A stretch of DNA of 17,718 bases from Promethearchaeota archaeon (GCA_030605085.1 JAUWBH010000126.1:1-17718), one strand, 5' to 3'. Positions 7,036 to 14,381 are shown, counted from the stretch's first letter. Notes: generated from the letters alone by a model not told the origin. Numbers and translations: made by a program.

Positions 7036-8268
7036 TTAAATAATTTTAAATTCTTCTAAATTCTTTAAGCAATCATTTATTAAGTCCCTTAAATTTAACG
7101 TTTTATACAATTTTTTAAGATCTTCAGTATTTATTTTTTGATTTTTAGGTTTAAATTGACAGTATTCAAAATTTTTTAAATTCTTTGATACTTTATCTGA
7201 AAATTGGGCAATCTCTTTTGAGTCTAGGCTTATTACTGGCGTAAAGATAGGATATCTTGAAAATAAATAATTGAGTGAAATTGACTCTAAATCAACATTA
7301 TTGGGACAAAAAGTAGAAAAATTTAAACTAGTTCCATCCGATATTGCTTTTATTCCTTTAAAATCTACGATCCTTGATTCTTTTAACATTTTCGATAAAA
7401 TTTCAAATCTAATTAGTCGGCAAATAGCACAAAAATATTTTTTTTCGGTTAAATTACTCTGCAATTGTTCTAAGATTTTAAACAAATTAATTTTTCTCAC
7501 GAAAAAATCAAATTGTGGAGAAAACTTTTTTAACTCTTTCCAATTGGATAACCATATCTCTAAAATATTCTCGTTTTCTGTTAATTTAAATAATACAGGA
7601 AAAATTTCACAACCCCTCCTCATCAATAAAAATCCTGCGAGTAAATCGTTTAATCTACCTGTGTCCATGCATAAAACTTTTTTGCTTCTTTCTATAGGTA
7701 AACCGCCCCATTTGCTCTTTATAACATCGGTGTAAATATATGAAAATTGACCTCTAATTTCTACGTAGATTTTTTTTTGGGGATTTGTTAGATTAACTTT
7801 TAATTGTAAATCTTGGAAATTATCGATAACGGCTTGTCCCACTTTAATAGCGACTTCTTGAGAATTATATTCGTGTATTCCGGATCTTTTTACTCTAAGC
7901 GCAAAGGTATCGTTCGGCTCTAAAATTTGTCTACTGATATCAATTGTTCTATCGATTATATTTTTGATTAATGTGCCTGTTCTAAGTGCCGGACTGAATG
8001 TGTATATCCCTAATACATTTTCTAAGATCTCTAATGCTTTTGGAATATCTTCATTATTGAAAAAGAAAAAAATTCTACCCGAGTCTTTACTCATTTGATA
8101 TTTATTAAATTTAATTCCTTCGCGAATGAGCATGTTTTTAATGTTGTTCATTAAGATTTTTAGCATTCTAATTTTTACCGGTTGCGACTTAAGCCAAATC
8201 TCGGAGTTATAACTTATACGAATTAGATTATACGATTCTAAAACAGAAATTTTTTTCATTTTTTTCAA
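7036..8268 (-). CDS. ThiI-like THUMP/PP-loop protein with degenerate PP-loop
   Basis: A 410-residue protein with ThiI architecture: an N-terminal ferredoxin-like region, a THUMP domain about 90-190 (N-S-Q-E-V-A-I-K-V-G-Q-A, then V-E-I-R-G-Q-F-S-Y-I-Y and W-G-G-L-P-I), then a PP-loop-type domain. ThiI makes 4-thiouridine in tRNA, adenylating the base through an S-G-G-x-D-S loop. Here the equivalent loop is M-D-T-G-R-L-N-D (201-208), so the ATP-binding signature is lost. C280-A-I-C283, at the start of the R-L-I-R-F-E-I helix, and C370 match the CxxC plus third Cys of archaeal ThiI. The protein may bind tRNA or carry sulfur without adenylating. The annotated start is TTG at 8268; ATG at 8259 is equally good. 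It lies 12 nt after the metallophosphoesterase stop, so they are probably co-transcribed. Confidence 0.8.
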   Translation of the reverse strand: MKKMKKISVLESYNLIRISYNSEIWLKSQPVKIRMLKILMNNIKNMLIREGIKFNKYQMSKDSGRIFFFFNNEDIPKALEILENVLGIYTFSPALRTGTLIKNIIDRTIDISRQILEPNDTFALRVKRSGIHEYNSQEVAIKVGQAVIDNFQDLQLKVNLTNPQKKIYVEIRGQFSYIYTDVIKSKWGGLPIERSKKVLCMDTGRLNDLLAGFLLMRRGCEIFPVLFKLTENENILEIWLSNWKELKKFSPQFDFFVRKINLFKILEQLQSNLTEKKYFCAICRLIRFEILSKMLKESRIVDFKGIKAISDGTSLNFSTFCPNNVDLESISLNYLFSRYPIFTPVISLDSKEIAQFSDKVSKNLKNFEYCQFKPKNQKINTEDLKKLYKTLNLRDLINDCLKNLEEFKII

Positions 8269-8280
8269 TGGATCATAAAA

Positions 8281-9893
8281 TTAAGTTAAGATGTGTATGT
8301 TATATTTACCGATTATACGCCTTACCATCGTTTTTAGGTTATATTCCGTTAATACAACCAAACCATCTTTATATATATCAATTTCATTAAATGATTCGTC
8401 AAAGTATTCTCCTTGAAGGTTACCACCGTTAGAAAATATTGAATTCTCGATTTTGACATTGAAAGATATGCTTGGTGAGCTATTGAGAACGAGATCTATT
8501 TGAGAAAGCGCAAATTGAGAAAGCGCATCTCCAGCGTCAATTAACTCTGTCCTCCAAACGCTTAATGGGGTAGGAATTAAATTATGATAACAACAGACTC
8601 CAAAAATCTTCTGATGACTTAAACTTAATACTTTATCGATAAATTTACGCAATTTTTGGCGTCCTATAAAACCTATCTTCGAATCAGGAGTTGTAGAGTT
8701 GATACTTTTGAAATATAATTTGTCAGTTTCATATAGAGGATCTAAAGAACCGATATGTTGCTCCCAATGTTGCCATGATGGGGGTTTTGAATCAGTATAG
8801 CCTGGAATAACCATATAAGGATGTTTTATTTGACTTAATTTGCTTTTTGCTATTTTAAATTCTTCTTTATAGCTATTTTTTGTTAAATTACCAGTATGTA
8901 TTACTAAGTCCACATCTTGGATTTTGTTTATTTCTTCAATGGCTTTATCAAAGTTAGTATTTTCTTTTTCTGATTTTTCTGTAATTAGGGTATTACATAT
9001 CTGAATAAACTTACAGAACGGTTTTTCATCACTTTTAGTTTCTCGAGGTGCATAGTAATTAATAGCACGCAAAATGTTTTTTTCAATTGCGGATTTAAAA
9101 ATAGGTAAAATCTTGAAATTAAGCGTATTTCCCTCGATATCAATGATGCTATAAGTACATGGTTCTCTATACCTTGTTTTATTACACGAAAATGTGCCAA
9201 CATTTTTAATATATAAGTCTTTCTGAACGCTGCTTAATTTATACAAATTCGAGATGTGCCTATGACCATTTAATACCAAGTCTACTTTAGTTTCAATAAG
9301 CATTTTAAGCATATTCCCCGAATCATCAATACTCGACCTATCTCTGCCTACATTTGGTATTGGAATGAGTTGATGATGAAAACAAATAATTTTAAACTTA
9401 TCTTGATGTATTTCAAATTTTTCTCTAAGTGTATTTATCGTTTCGTGATGAATCACACCAGTCGCTAATACCAGTAGCTCTGGACTTCAGAAACTAAATC
9501 TGGTTTTGTACTGTCTATTCCTATTATGTAATAATGCGTATCCTCGTATTCAAAATACCTTTCTCCTATTAGTTCTTCAAAAAACAAATAACCAACATTT
9601 TTCGCATCGTGGTTACCCATTACATATCTTATTGGAGCTTTAGATATTGGATTAAATTTCTTCATCAATTCCTCCGCCATTTCATAATCTGGCTGAAGAC
9701 CGTACTGCGTAATATCTCCTAGATGGATGTACAGAGCAACATCCTCAATTTCATTAATCTTTTTAATGCCCCTATCAAATGCTTTGTGATTAAACCTTAT
9801 ACCCGTTGAATCGAAATGTGTATCTGAAATTACAACAATTCTTTTTTTAGGATAATCCACATTCTTTAATTTTACTTTCTCTTCCATATTCAT
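8281..9893 (-). CDS. Tandem-domain calcineurin-like metallophosphoesterase, interrupted by a 29-nt insert
   Basis: Two frames, 9465-9893 and 8281-9456 (its first codon is GTG), are one gene split by an insert at 9459-9487. Joined, they give 527 residues. Domain 1 (about 17-260) has intact metal ligands: D24-T-H26, G-D at 59-60, G-N-H-D at 93-96, F-H-H at 162-164 and N-G-H-R-H at 199-203. Domain 2 (about 284-475) copies the same fold, but each motif is altered: N-T-L, G-N, G-Y-T-D, Y-H-N and N-S-S-P-S. It is therefore likely catalytically dead and perhaps regulatory or a dimer partner. The matching S-T-x-P-D-x-x-x-G-x-I in domain 2 shows what domain 1 should read at the break. Substrate is unknown; the fold covers phosphodiesterases and phosphatases. 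No signal peptide or membrane helix is seen. Start: ATG at 9893. Confidence 0.8.
9459..9487 (-). other. 29-nt intervening sequence in the metallophosphoesterase gene
   Basis: On the minus strand the exon ends ...GTTTCTG and resumes GTGTGATTC.... Removing 29 nt turns the broken S-E-V-Q-S-Y-W-Y-stop into L-V-S-G-V-I-H-H-E-T, matching I-G-F-I-G-R-Q at the same place in domain 2. The insert brings a TAG stop and shifts the frame by 2. It can fold from its 2nd to its 28th base: AGTC/GACT, a CAGA bulge, GCTA/TAGC and a 7-nt loop. The junction may slide by up to 3 nt (CTG on both sides) with the same product. Confidence 0.75.
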
Positions 9894-10190
9894 TATTCTT
9901 CAATCTTGTCTTATTTCTACTGAATGACCAATATATAAAGAAATCTCTTCTAGAGCATAGCCAAAATTCACAATCTTTTTTTTAGCTAAAGAGAATCTCT
10001 TGATTTATGAATATAATGTTAATTATTAAAAAAGTTTTAGATTGCATAAAATCAAAAAAATGAAGAACTTTTGAAAGAACTTGAGTCCAAAAAGAAAAAC
10101 GATTAATGCGAATTTTAAATATGATTATGACGTAAATCTCTATAATAATTTCTAAAATAGTAATTTGTTCTGCATTCATAATATCGTATC
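9894..10190. other. AT-rich gap upstream of the metallophosphoesterase gene
   Basis: This 297-nt stretch should hold the metallophosphoesterase promoter. A 70-codon minus-strand frame starts at GTG 10194, overlapping the preceding gene's end, but its product has no recognisable motif and is mostly Ile/Phe, as expected from AT-rich noise. No RNA gene or repeat was recognised. Confidence 0.3.
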
Positions 10191-10928
10191 TCACTCTTTT
10201 TTTTTTAATTTTGCTGGGTGACCACTATATATTAAATTTTCTTCTAAAATACTGTCAAAATTTGTATATGAATGAGCAGAGAGTTTCGCACCTTTCTTAA
10301 TAACCGTTCCGGGCATTAATACACATTTTGCTCCAACAAGAGCATCATTTTCTATTACAATTTTTTTTAAAATGAATTTATCTTGTTCAATTCCAAAACT
10401 TAAGATCGTACTGCCCATTCCTATAATAACATCTTTGCCAATTGATACAAACTCCGAAGAGATCCAACTATTATCACATATACAATGAGATCCTATTTTT
10501 GTGCCTAAGAATTTTAATGTAAATCTATTTTTAAGCCACGGAAAAGGATTTGAAGCGGCTATGTATAGTGGCCATTTTTTTATCATATTTCTTAAATTCC
10601 AAAATAAATAATCTCTGTCTTTCGGATCTCGTTGGAAAATTCCCTCTTTTGGTTGATGAATTAAATTTATTAATGTTAAAAACAAATAGGAGATAAAAAT
10701 CGCACTGAGATGAAGTAAGTATATTAGAAAAAATATATTTAAAGGTAATAGCAGAAAAAACAACCAATAACTTCCGTCATTCCAAAAAAATATATAATAA
10801 CTATATTCAAATAACGAACAGGGAATAAAGCTAAACAGTATTATTACTATGTAAAGAACGAGATATTTATTGCGAATTCTTTCGTCTATTGGACAAGCAT
10901 ATCCTTTCAACGAAGCGGGTTGAAACAC
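10191..10928 (-). CDS. Membrane-anchored hexapeptide-repeat acyltransferase-like protein (downstream paralogue)
   Basis: A 245-residue protein. Hydrophobic segments at about 20-48 and 54-90 give two or more membrane spans. A linker P-K-E-G-I-F-Q-R-D-P-K-D-R-D-Y (93-107) is followed by an amphipathic stretch and a left-handed beta-helix from about 140 with imperfect hexapeptides (I-G-S-H-C-I, I-G-K-D-V-I, V-G-A-K-C-V, K-K-G-A-K-L) ending with S-G-H-P-A-K, typical of acetyl/acyl transferase trimers. The acceptor is unknown; its position in the membrane suggests lipid or surface-glycan modification. It clearly resembles the upstream gene and starts 9 nt after that gene's stop. A GGAGGA motif 12 nt upstream supports the GTG start at 10928. 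Confidence 0.75.
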   Translation of the reverse strand: MFQPASLKGYACPIDERIRNKYLVLYIVIILFSFIPCSLFEYSYYIFFWNDGSYWLFFLLLPLNIFFLIYLLHLSAIFISYLFLTLINLIHQPKEGIFQRDPKDRDYLFWNLRNMIKKWPLYIAASNPFPWLKNRFTLKFLGTKIGSHCICDNSWISSEFVSIGKDVIIGMGSTILSFGIEQDKFILKKIVIENDALVGAKCVLMPGTVIKKGAKLSAHSYTNFDSILEENLIYSGHPAKLKKKE

Positions 10929-10937
10929 TTAGAAACT

Positions 10938-11792
10938 TCATCCTCCATTATTATTTTTATATTCTGACTTCTTCAATGCCTCAACTTTATCTATAGACTC
11001 TTCTAAAGATTGAACTGGAAAAGAAATGGTTGCAGGTGTACCAACATAGATTAAATCGCTACTTAATTCTTGCCCTATACTTGTGTAACTATTTGCTCCT
11101 AAAACTGACCCTTCTTGCATTATAGTTCCTGGAGATACTATTGTTTGAGGTCCTACTATACATTTTTTCCCAATCTTGACCTTTTTAATAACAACTTTAT
11201 CATGATAAATAAGATGAGAAAAAATGCAAATGTGTAATGAGGTCATAGTAAAGTCTCCGATTTCTATAAATCTAGCTACTGGATCGATATAACCCTCGTA
11301 AGCTACTACATTTTTGCCAATCCGCACTCCAAAAAGCCGATAGCAAACAATATCTGCCCATGGCAGTGGAGTTACTCTAGCTAACCAAATCGGAAAACAA
11401 GCCGTCCAAAATCTTCGATGCATATATTTCCAATCTTTACTTCCCTTTTTAAAAACACCTTCGCGAGGAGGATATCTCCAATTTAAAAATTTTAAAATAC
11501 CCGCAGAAAAAATTATAATCGAAAATACAAATATAAAAATATTTCCATAAAGATTTAACGGTAAAAGAAGTATTAATAACCATTTCAACCATTCTTCGTC
11601 AATTACTTCCATAGGATAAATTAATTCTCCAGTAATAAAATAATATAAATAATTCCAATACCATAAATTAGCTAAAATTACTACAATTACTCCCACATAA
11701 AATTGAAGAAGAAAAATTAATGTAAACGGAGTTTTATATACGCCTGATGTGGAGATATAATCGATAATTTGTTCATCCTCGGCATTATTCAT
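10938..11792 (-). CDS. Membrane-anchored hexapeptide-repeat acyltransferase-like protein (upstream paralogue)
   Basis: A 284-residue protein. Hydrophobic segments at 22-54 and 68-104 are likely membrane helices. The linker P-P-R-E-G-V-F-K-K-G-S-K-D-W-K-Y (108-123) matches the paralogue downstream, as does F-P-I-W-L-A-R-V-T-P-L-P-W (133-145). From about 150 a left-handed beta-helix follows: L-F-G-V-R-I-G-K-N-V, I-E-I-G-D-F, K-I-G-K-K-C-I-V-G-P, S-P-G-T-I-M, E-G-S-V-L-G-A and Y-V-G-T-P-A. H188, H193 and H197 are candidate catalytic histidines. The C-terminal 30 residues are charged and perhaps disordered. It is the first gene of a two-gene operon; the two products may form a heteromer. Start: ATG at 11792, preceded by a GGAGAG purine run. 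Confidence 0.75.
   Translation of the reverse strand: MNNAEDEQIIDYISTSGVYKTPFTLIFLLQFYVGVIVVILANLWYWNYLYYFITGELIYPMEVIDEEWLKWLLILLLPLNLYGNIFIFVFSIIIFSAGILKFLNWRYPPREGVFKKGSKDWKYMHRRFWTACFPIWLARVTPLPWADIVCYRLFGVRIGKNVVAYEGYIDPVARFIEIGDFTMTSLHICIFSHLIYHDKVVIKKVKIGKKCIVGPQTIVSPGTIMQEGSVLGANSYTSIGQELSSDLIYVGTPATISFPVQSLEESIDKVEALKKSEYKNNNGG
10941..10946 (-). promoter_or_regulatory. Shine-Dalgarno site fused to the upstream stop codon
   Basis: The minus strand reads GGAGGATGA; the TGA is the stop of the upstream hexapeptide gene and GGAGGA lies 12 nt before the GTG at 10928. This supports that GTG as start and suggests coupled translation of the pair. Confidence 0.55.
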
Positions 11793-11834
11793 ATTGAATA
11801 CAACTCTCCGTTGGTTTATAATAATTTATGTCTA

Positions 11835-11844
11835 CATTATAAAG
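11835..11844 (-). promoter_or_regulatory. Probable TATA box of the hexapeptide-transferase pair
   Basis: CTTTATAATG on the minus strand, about 47 nt upstream of the ATG at 11792, leaving room for a short leader with GGAGAG. Assigned by pattern and position. Confidence 0.4.
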
Positions 11845-11968
11845 ATTAATCAGAAATTAACCTTTTTTTATTATAAAAAGTAAAGAAAGAATCATTAATT
11901 ATATATATTTATTATTTTATTTTATTATAAATTAATTCTAATATAAAATGGAAAAGATATTAAAAAAG

Positions 11969-11994
11969 TTATTTAAATAACAATTAAAAGGTGA
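11969..11994 (+). promoter_or_regulatory. TATA-like palindrome and Shine-Dalgarno of the coiled-coil gene
   Basis: TTATTTAAATAA (11969-11980), a perfect 12-bp palindrome, lies about 26 nt before the ATG, a TATA-box position for a leaderless message. AGGTGA (11989-11994) lies 6 nt before the ATG and would serve a leadered message from an upstream AT tract. Which is used cannot be decided. Confidence 0.4.
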
Positions 11995-12000
11995 GTAATA

Positions 12001-12848
12001 ATGCCGATAGACTGGGCAAAAGCGGAGGAGTCACCTGAAAAATCTCAAAAAGTTGAAGGTAGGTTTTTACTGGATTTGAGGGCTAAAGTAAATGATTTAG
12101 AAAAACAAATAACCGAATCAAAAAGTGCGTTAACTCAAATGCAAAGTGAATTGGAACAAACAAAATCTTCGCTTGAAACAACGAACTCTGCTCTAAATTC
12201 AACAAAATCTGAACTAGATACAATGAGATCTAATCTTGAATCAACCCAATCCGACAATCAAGCAAAGTTGGGAGAAAAAGACGGGATTATTAATGATTTA
12301 AACCAAAAATTAGAAGTTTCTAACGCAAAATTGAATGAAATACAAAATGAATTATCTAAATTAACGGAATCCTCAGGAGACTTGTCTGCAACATTAGAAA
12401 GTTTAAAAGGACAAATAAGTAACACTACTAATTCAGTCGCAACAAAAAACGAAGAAATAAATAAATTAAATGCAGAAATCGCCGATTTAAAAAGTAAAAG
12501 CTCGGAAACCGAACCATTAAACGCTCAAATAGCCGAATTAAATAGTAAAATTGACGAATTAAATAAAATAATTGAAGAAAAAGAGAAAGTCGTCCCAGGA
12601 AAACCTCCTCCTGTAGAAAAAGTATCCGTATCAACACCTCAACAAGAACCAACTACTGGGGGTTTTGCTCGCGAAGAACGGCTCTCATGCCCAAGTATTC
12701 AATCACTTCGGTTGATAAGGTATTGTGTGGAGCCGTTGGATTTAACATAAAAACTGTTGAAGATAAATCAAAAATTCTTAGTTATATCGGACATATTCCA
12801 ATGTATGCAAAGAAAAATGTATGTAAGAAGTGCGGGTATGAATTTTAA
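12001..12848 (+). CDS. Coiled-coil protein with C-terminal zinc ribbon, interrupted by a 29-nt insert
   Basis: As read, the frame ends at 12750 (249 residues), but its last 20 residues look out of frame. Removing 29 nt at 12696-12724 gives 272 residues ending with a four-Cys zinc ribbon: C230-P-x-C233-G-A-V-G-F-N-I-K ... V-C265-K-K-C268-G-Y-E-F. Residues about 25-200 are a long coiled coil of E/Q/K/S-rich heptads with a dozen near-repeats of L-x-x-T/S-K-S-x-L; 200-222 is a Pro/Lys/Val linker. The protein has no membrane segment. Function is unknown; the shape suggests a cytosolic scaffold or filament with a zinc-binding tip for protein or nucleic-acid contact. Downstream the aminotransferase gene begins 155 nt later, probably with its own promoter. 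Confidence 0.7.
12696..12724 (+). other. 29-nt intervening sequence in the coiled-coil/zinc-ribbon gene
   Basis: The exon ends TGC-CCA-AG and resumes G-TGT-GGA-GCC. Any 29-nt deletion in this immediate register rebuilds the C-P-x-C-G knuckle in frame with the second knuckle C-K-K-C-G; no shorter frame-restoring deletion does. The insert shifts the frame by 2 and splits the knuckle exactly. It can form a small stem (TAT-CAA with TTG-ATA). The flanking exons contain a perfect 8-bp complement, AACGGCTC (12677-12684) and GAGCCGTT (12730-12737). Confidence 0.75.
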
Positions 12849-12857
12849 TTTTTTTTT
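12849..12857 (+). terminator. Oligo-T terminator after the zinc-ribbon frame
   Basis: Nine consecutive T begin directly after the TAA at 12846-12848, followed by more T tracts. The location after the second frame's stop, not after the premature stop at 12750, fits 12848 being the true gene end. Confidence 0.5.
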
Positions 12858-12972
12858 ATTCTTTTTATTCTTTTGATTATTACAATACATTTTTAATTCA
12901 TCTGTAGATTCATTTCGTGGTATTATAGGTTTTAGATGGTATAATTGTGCCAGAGATTATAATTTTCAAAAT

Positions 12973-12981
12973 TTTAATATA
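12973..12981 (+). promoter_or_regulatory. Probable TATA box of the aminotransferase gene
   Basis: TTTAATATA is centred about 27 nt before the ATG at 13004, so the message would be nearly leaderless. No Shine-Dalgarno-like sequence precedes the ATG, which agrees. Confidence 0.4.
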
Positions 12982-13003
12982 CAACTTTCTGATTATTTAA
13001 ACT

Positions 13004-14337
13004 ATGGAAAAAAAGTCAAAGAAAAAATTCATTGGGACCTTGTCTCAAAAAGAATTGCTTAAACTCTACGCAAAGTATGTGAATAAACCTAAGGTATCGA
13101 CTTTTAGGGGATTTGGATTTGGAGTAATTCCTGGAGAAAGGAATGGCATTTACTTTAAAACATTAGCAGGAGCAAGATCCTCTGAACCTCCTTTAGAAAT
13201 GATAAATTGCCGATCCTCAGGTGGAGTATTTAATCTTGGTCATCATAATCCGAGAATTGTGCAAATTCTAAAAGATGCTTTAGATGGAGGATTAGATCTT
13301 GGCGATCATATGCTTTTATCCGAATGGAGAGCTATTTTAGGCAAAAAATTAGCTGAATTAATGCCTCCAGGCATAACCAAAACCACTTTTGGTGTGAGTG
13401 GAGATAAATCAGATTTTTCTGATTTAACATAAGTGAAGCGGTAGACACCGCTATAAAATTTGCTCGAGGCGTTAATAAAAGAAAAGGTTGTATTTCAGCT
13501 ATTGGGGCGTATCACGGTCATACAATGGGTGCATTAGCATGTGGGAATTCTGGATTTAAAGATCCTTTTCTTTGGAATATTCCCGGTTTTCAACAAGTAC
13601 CTTTTGGAGATGCTGATGCGATGCGAAAAGCTGTTACTAATGAAGTTTCATCTGTTATATTAGAGACTATTCCGGCTTCTGGAGGTGTTTTAATTGCTCC
13701 AGAGGATTATTTTTCTGAAGTTCGTGAAATTTGCGATGAAATGGGTGCTTTAATGATAATAGATGAGGTTCAAACAGGATTAGGAAGAACAGGAGAGTTT
13801 TGGGGTATATATGGTGGATTATATCCAAATGAGAAGGTAGTTCCTGATTTTATTGTGTGCGGAAAAGGAATGAGTGCAGGTATTTACCCCCTTTCAACTT
13901 GCAGTTATAAATCATTTGTTGAAAAAGTATTCAAAGACGACCCCTTCATACATATTTCTACTACAGGTGGATCCGATTTAGGTTGTGCAGTTACGTGCGA
14001 AATGCTGGATATTCAATCTGATCCTAAATTTTTAGAAAATGTAAAAAAAATGGGAAAGTTGTTCTTGAAAGGATTAGAGGAAATAACTACTGAAAATTCT
14101 GATTTAATAAAAGAAGTGAGAGGGAGAGGTTTAATGACCGGGATGGAGTTTTACAAAGAATCTGATGCTCTGTTGGGAATGTTAAGTATAATAAAAGAAG
14201 GCGTATTGCAGAATTATTGTGGTAATAAAAAGGATACATTAATTATTATGCCACCTTTAATCGTGAAAAAAAACGAACTCGAAGATATTATTAATAGAAT
14301 TCAACGAGCAATGTCAAATTTAAAAAAATTAAAATAA
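13004..14337 (+). CDS. Class III PLP-dependent aminotransferase, interrupted by a 29-nt insert
   Basis: Frames 13004-13432 and the downstream frame (open from about 13433 to 14337) are one gene; joined without 13404-13432 they give 434 residues, the usual family length. Landmarks in order: an N-terminal G-V-I-P-G-E-R-N-G block, N-L-G-H-H-N-P (substrate/cofactor region), F-G-V-S-G at the break followed in the other frame by E-A-V-D-T-A-I-K-F-A-R, Y160-H-G-H-T-M-G, I-I-D244-E-V-Q247-T-G-L-G-R-T-G (Asp contacts the pyridine N), and C-G-K278-G-M-S-A-G, where Lys is the Schiff-base residue. The family includes GABA, ornithine and glutamate-semialdehyde enzymes; the substrate here is not evident. 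All PLP residues are intact apart from the interruption, which argues against long-standing decay. It converges with the large gene at 14521. Confidence 0.85.
13404..13432 (+). other. 29-nt intervening sequence with 9-bp hairpin in the aminotransferase gene
   Basis: The exon ends AGT-GGA-G and resumes GT-GAA-GCG-GTA. Removing 29 nt restores V-S-G-G-E-A-V-D-T-A-I-K, the class III signature; sliding the cut by a base or two only changes the x of S-G-x-E-A. The insert holds a perfect 9-bp stem, TAAATCAGA (13405-13413) with TCTGATTTA (13418-13426), around TTTT, then a 6-nt tail. It ends the first frame with TAA and shifts the frame by 2. Confidence 0.8.
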
Positions 14338-14373
14338 AAATATTAGCAAAAATGACTTTTAAGATGTAATATA

Positions 14374-14381
14374 TTTTTTTT
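14374..14381 (+). terminator. Oligo-T terminator after the aminotransferase gene
   Basis: Eight T lie 37 nt after the stop codon, in the 183-nt gap between converging genes. No other feature was recognised in this gap. Confidence 0.35.

Noticed and set aside
7271..7735. 154-codon plus-strand frame antisense to the ThiI-like gene
   Set aside because: It lies wholly inside a well-supported gene and its product has no recognisable motif; a shadow frame.
9982..10194. 70-codon minus-strand frame after the hexapeptide gene
   Set aside because: Its start overlaps the previous stop, but the Ile/Phe-rich product matches nothing and looks like translated AT-rich spacer.
10191..11792. Long terminal duplication from the tandem paralogues
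   Set aside because: Similarity is at protein level only; no long nucleotide repeat remains, so the duplication is old.
12428..12652. Minus-strand frame across the coiled-coil gene
   Set aside because: Leu/Phe-rich mirror of E/K-rich heptad codons; a typical antisense artefact.
9459..13432. Canonical bulge-helix-bulge (two 3-nt bulges, 4-bp helix) at the three 29-nt inserts
   Set aside because: I tried the register G|GTG and neighbouring slides; at best two or three of four central pairs formed (GTGG/ACAT in the aminotransferase), so I do not claim tRNA-endonuclease splicing. Relaxed forms remain possible.
9459..13432. Spliceosome-like GT-AG or self-splicing introns
   Set aside because: No shared GT start or AG end fits the frame in all three, and 29 nt is far too short for group I or II ribozymes.
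9459..13432. Translational bypass with matched take-off and landing codons (T4 gene 60 type)
   Set aside because: In-frame codons 29 nt apart do not match (TCT/ACT, CCA/GTA, GGA/ATA), so the known bypass rule is not met.
13004..14337. Simple 1-nt sequencing frameshifts in the three split genes
   Set aside because: A 1-nt change would leave 9-10 foreign residues inside each conserved motif; only a 29-nt removal restores motif spacing.
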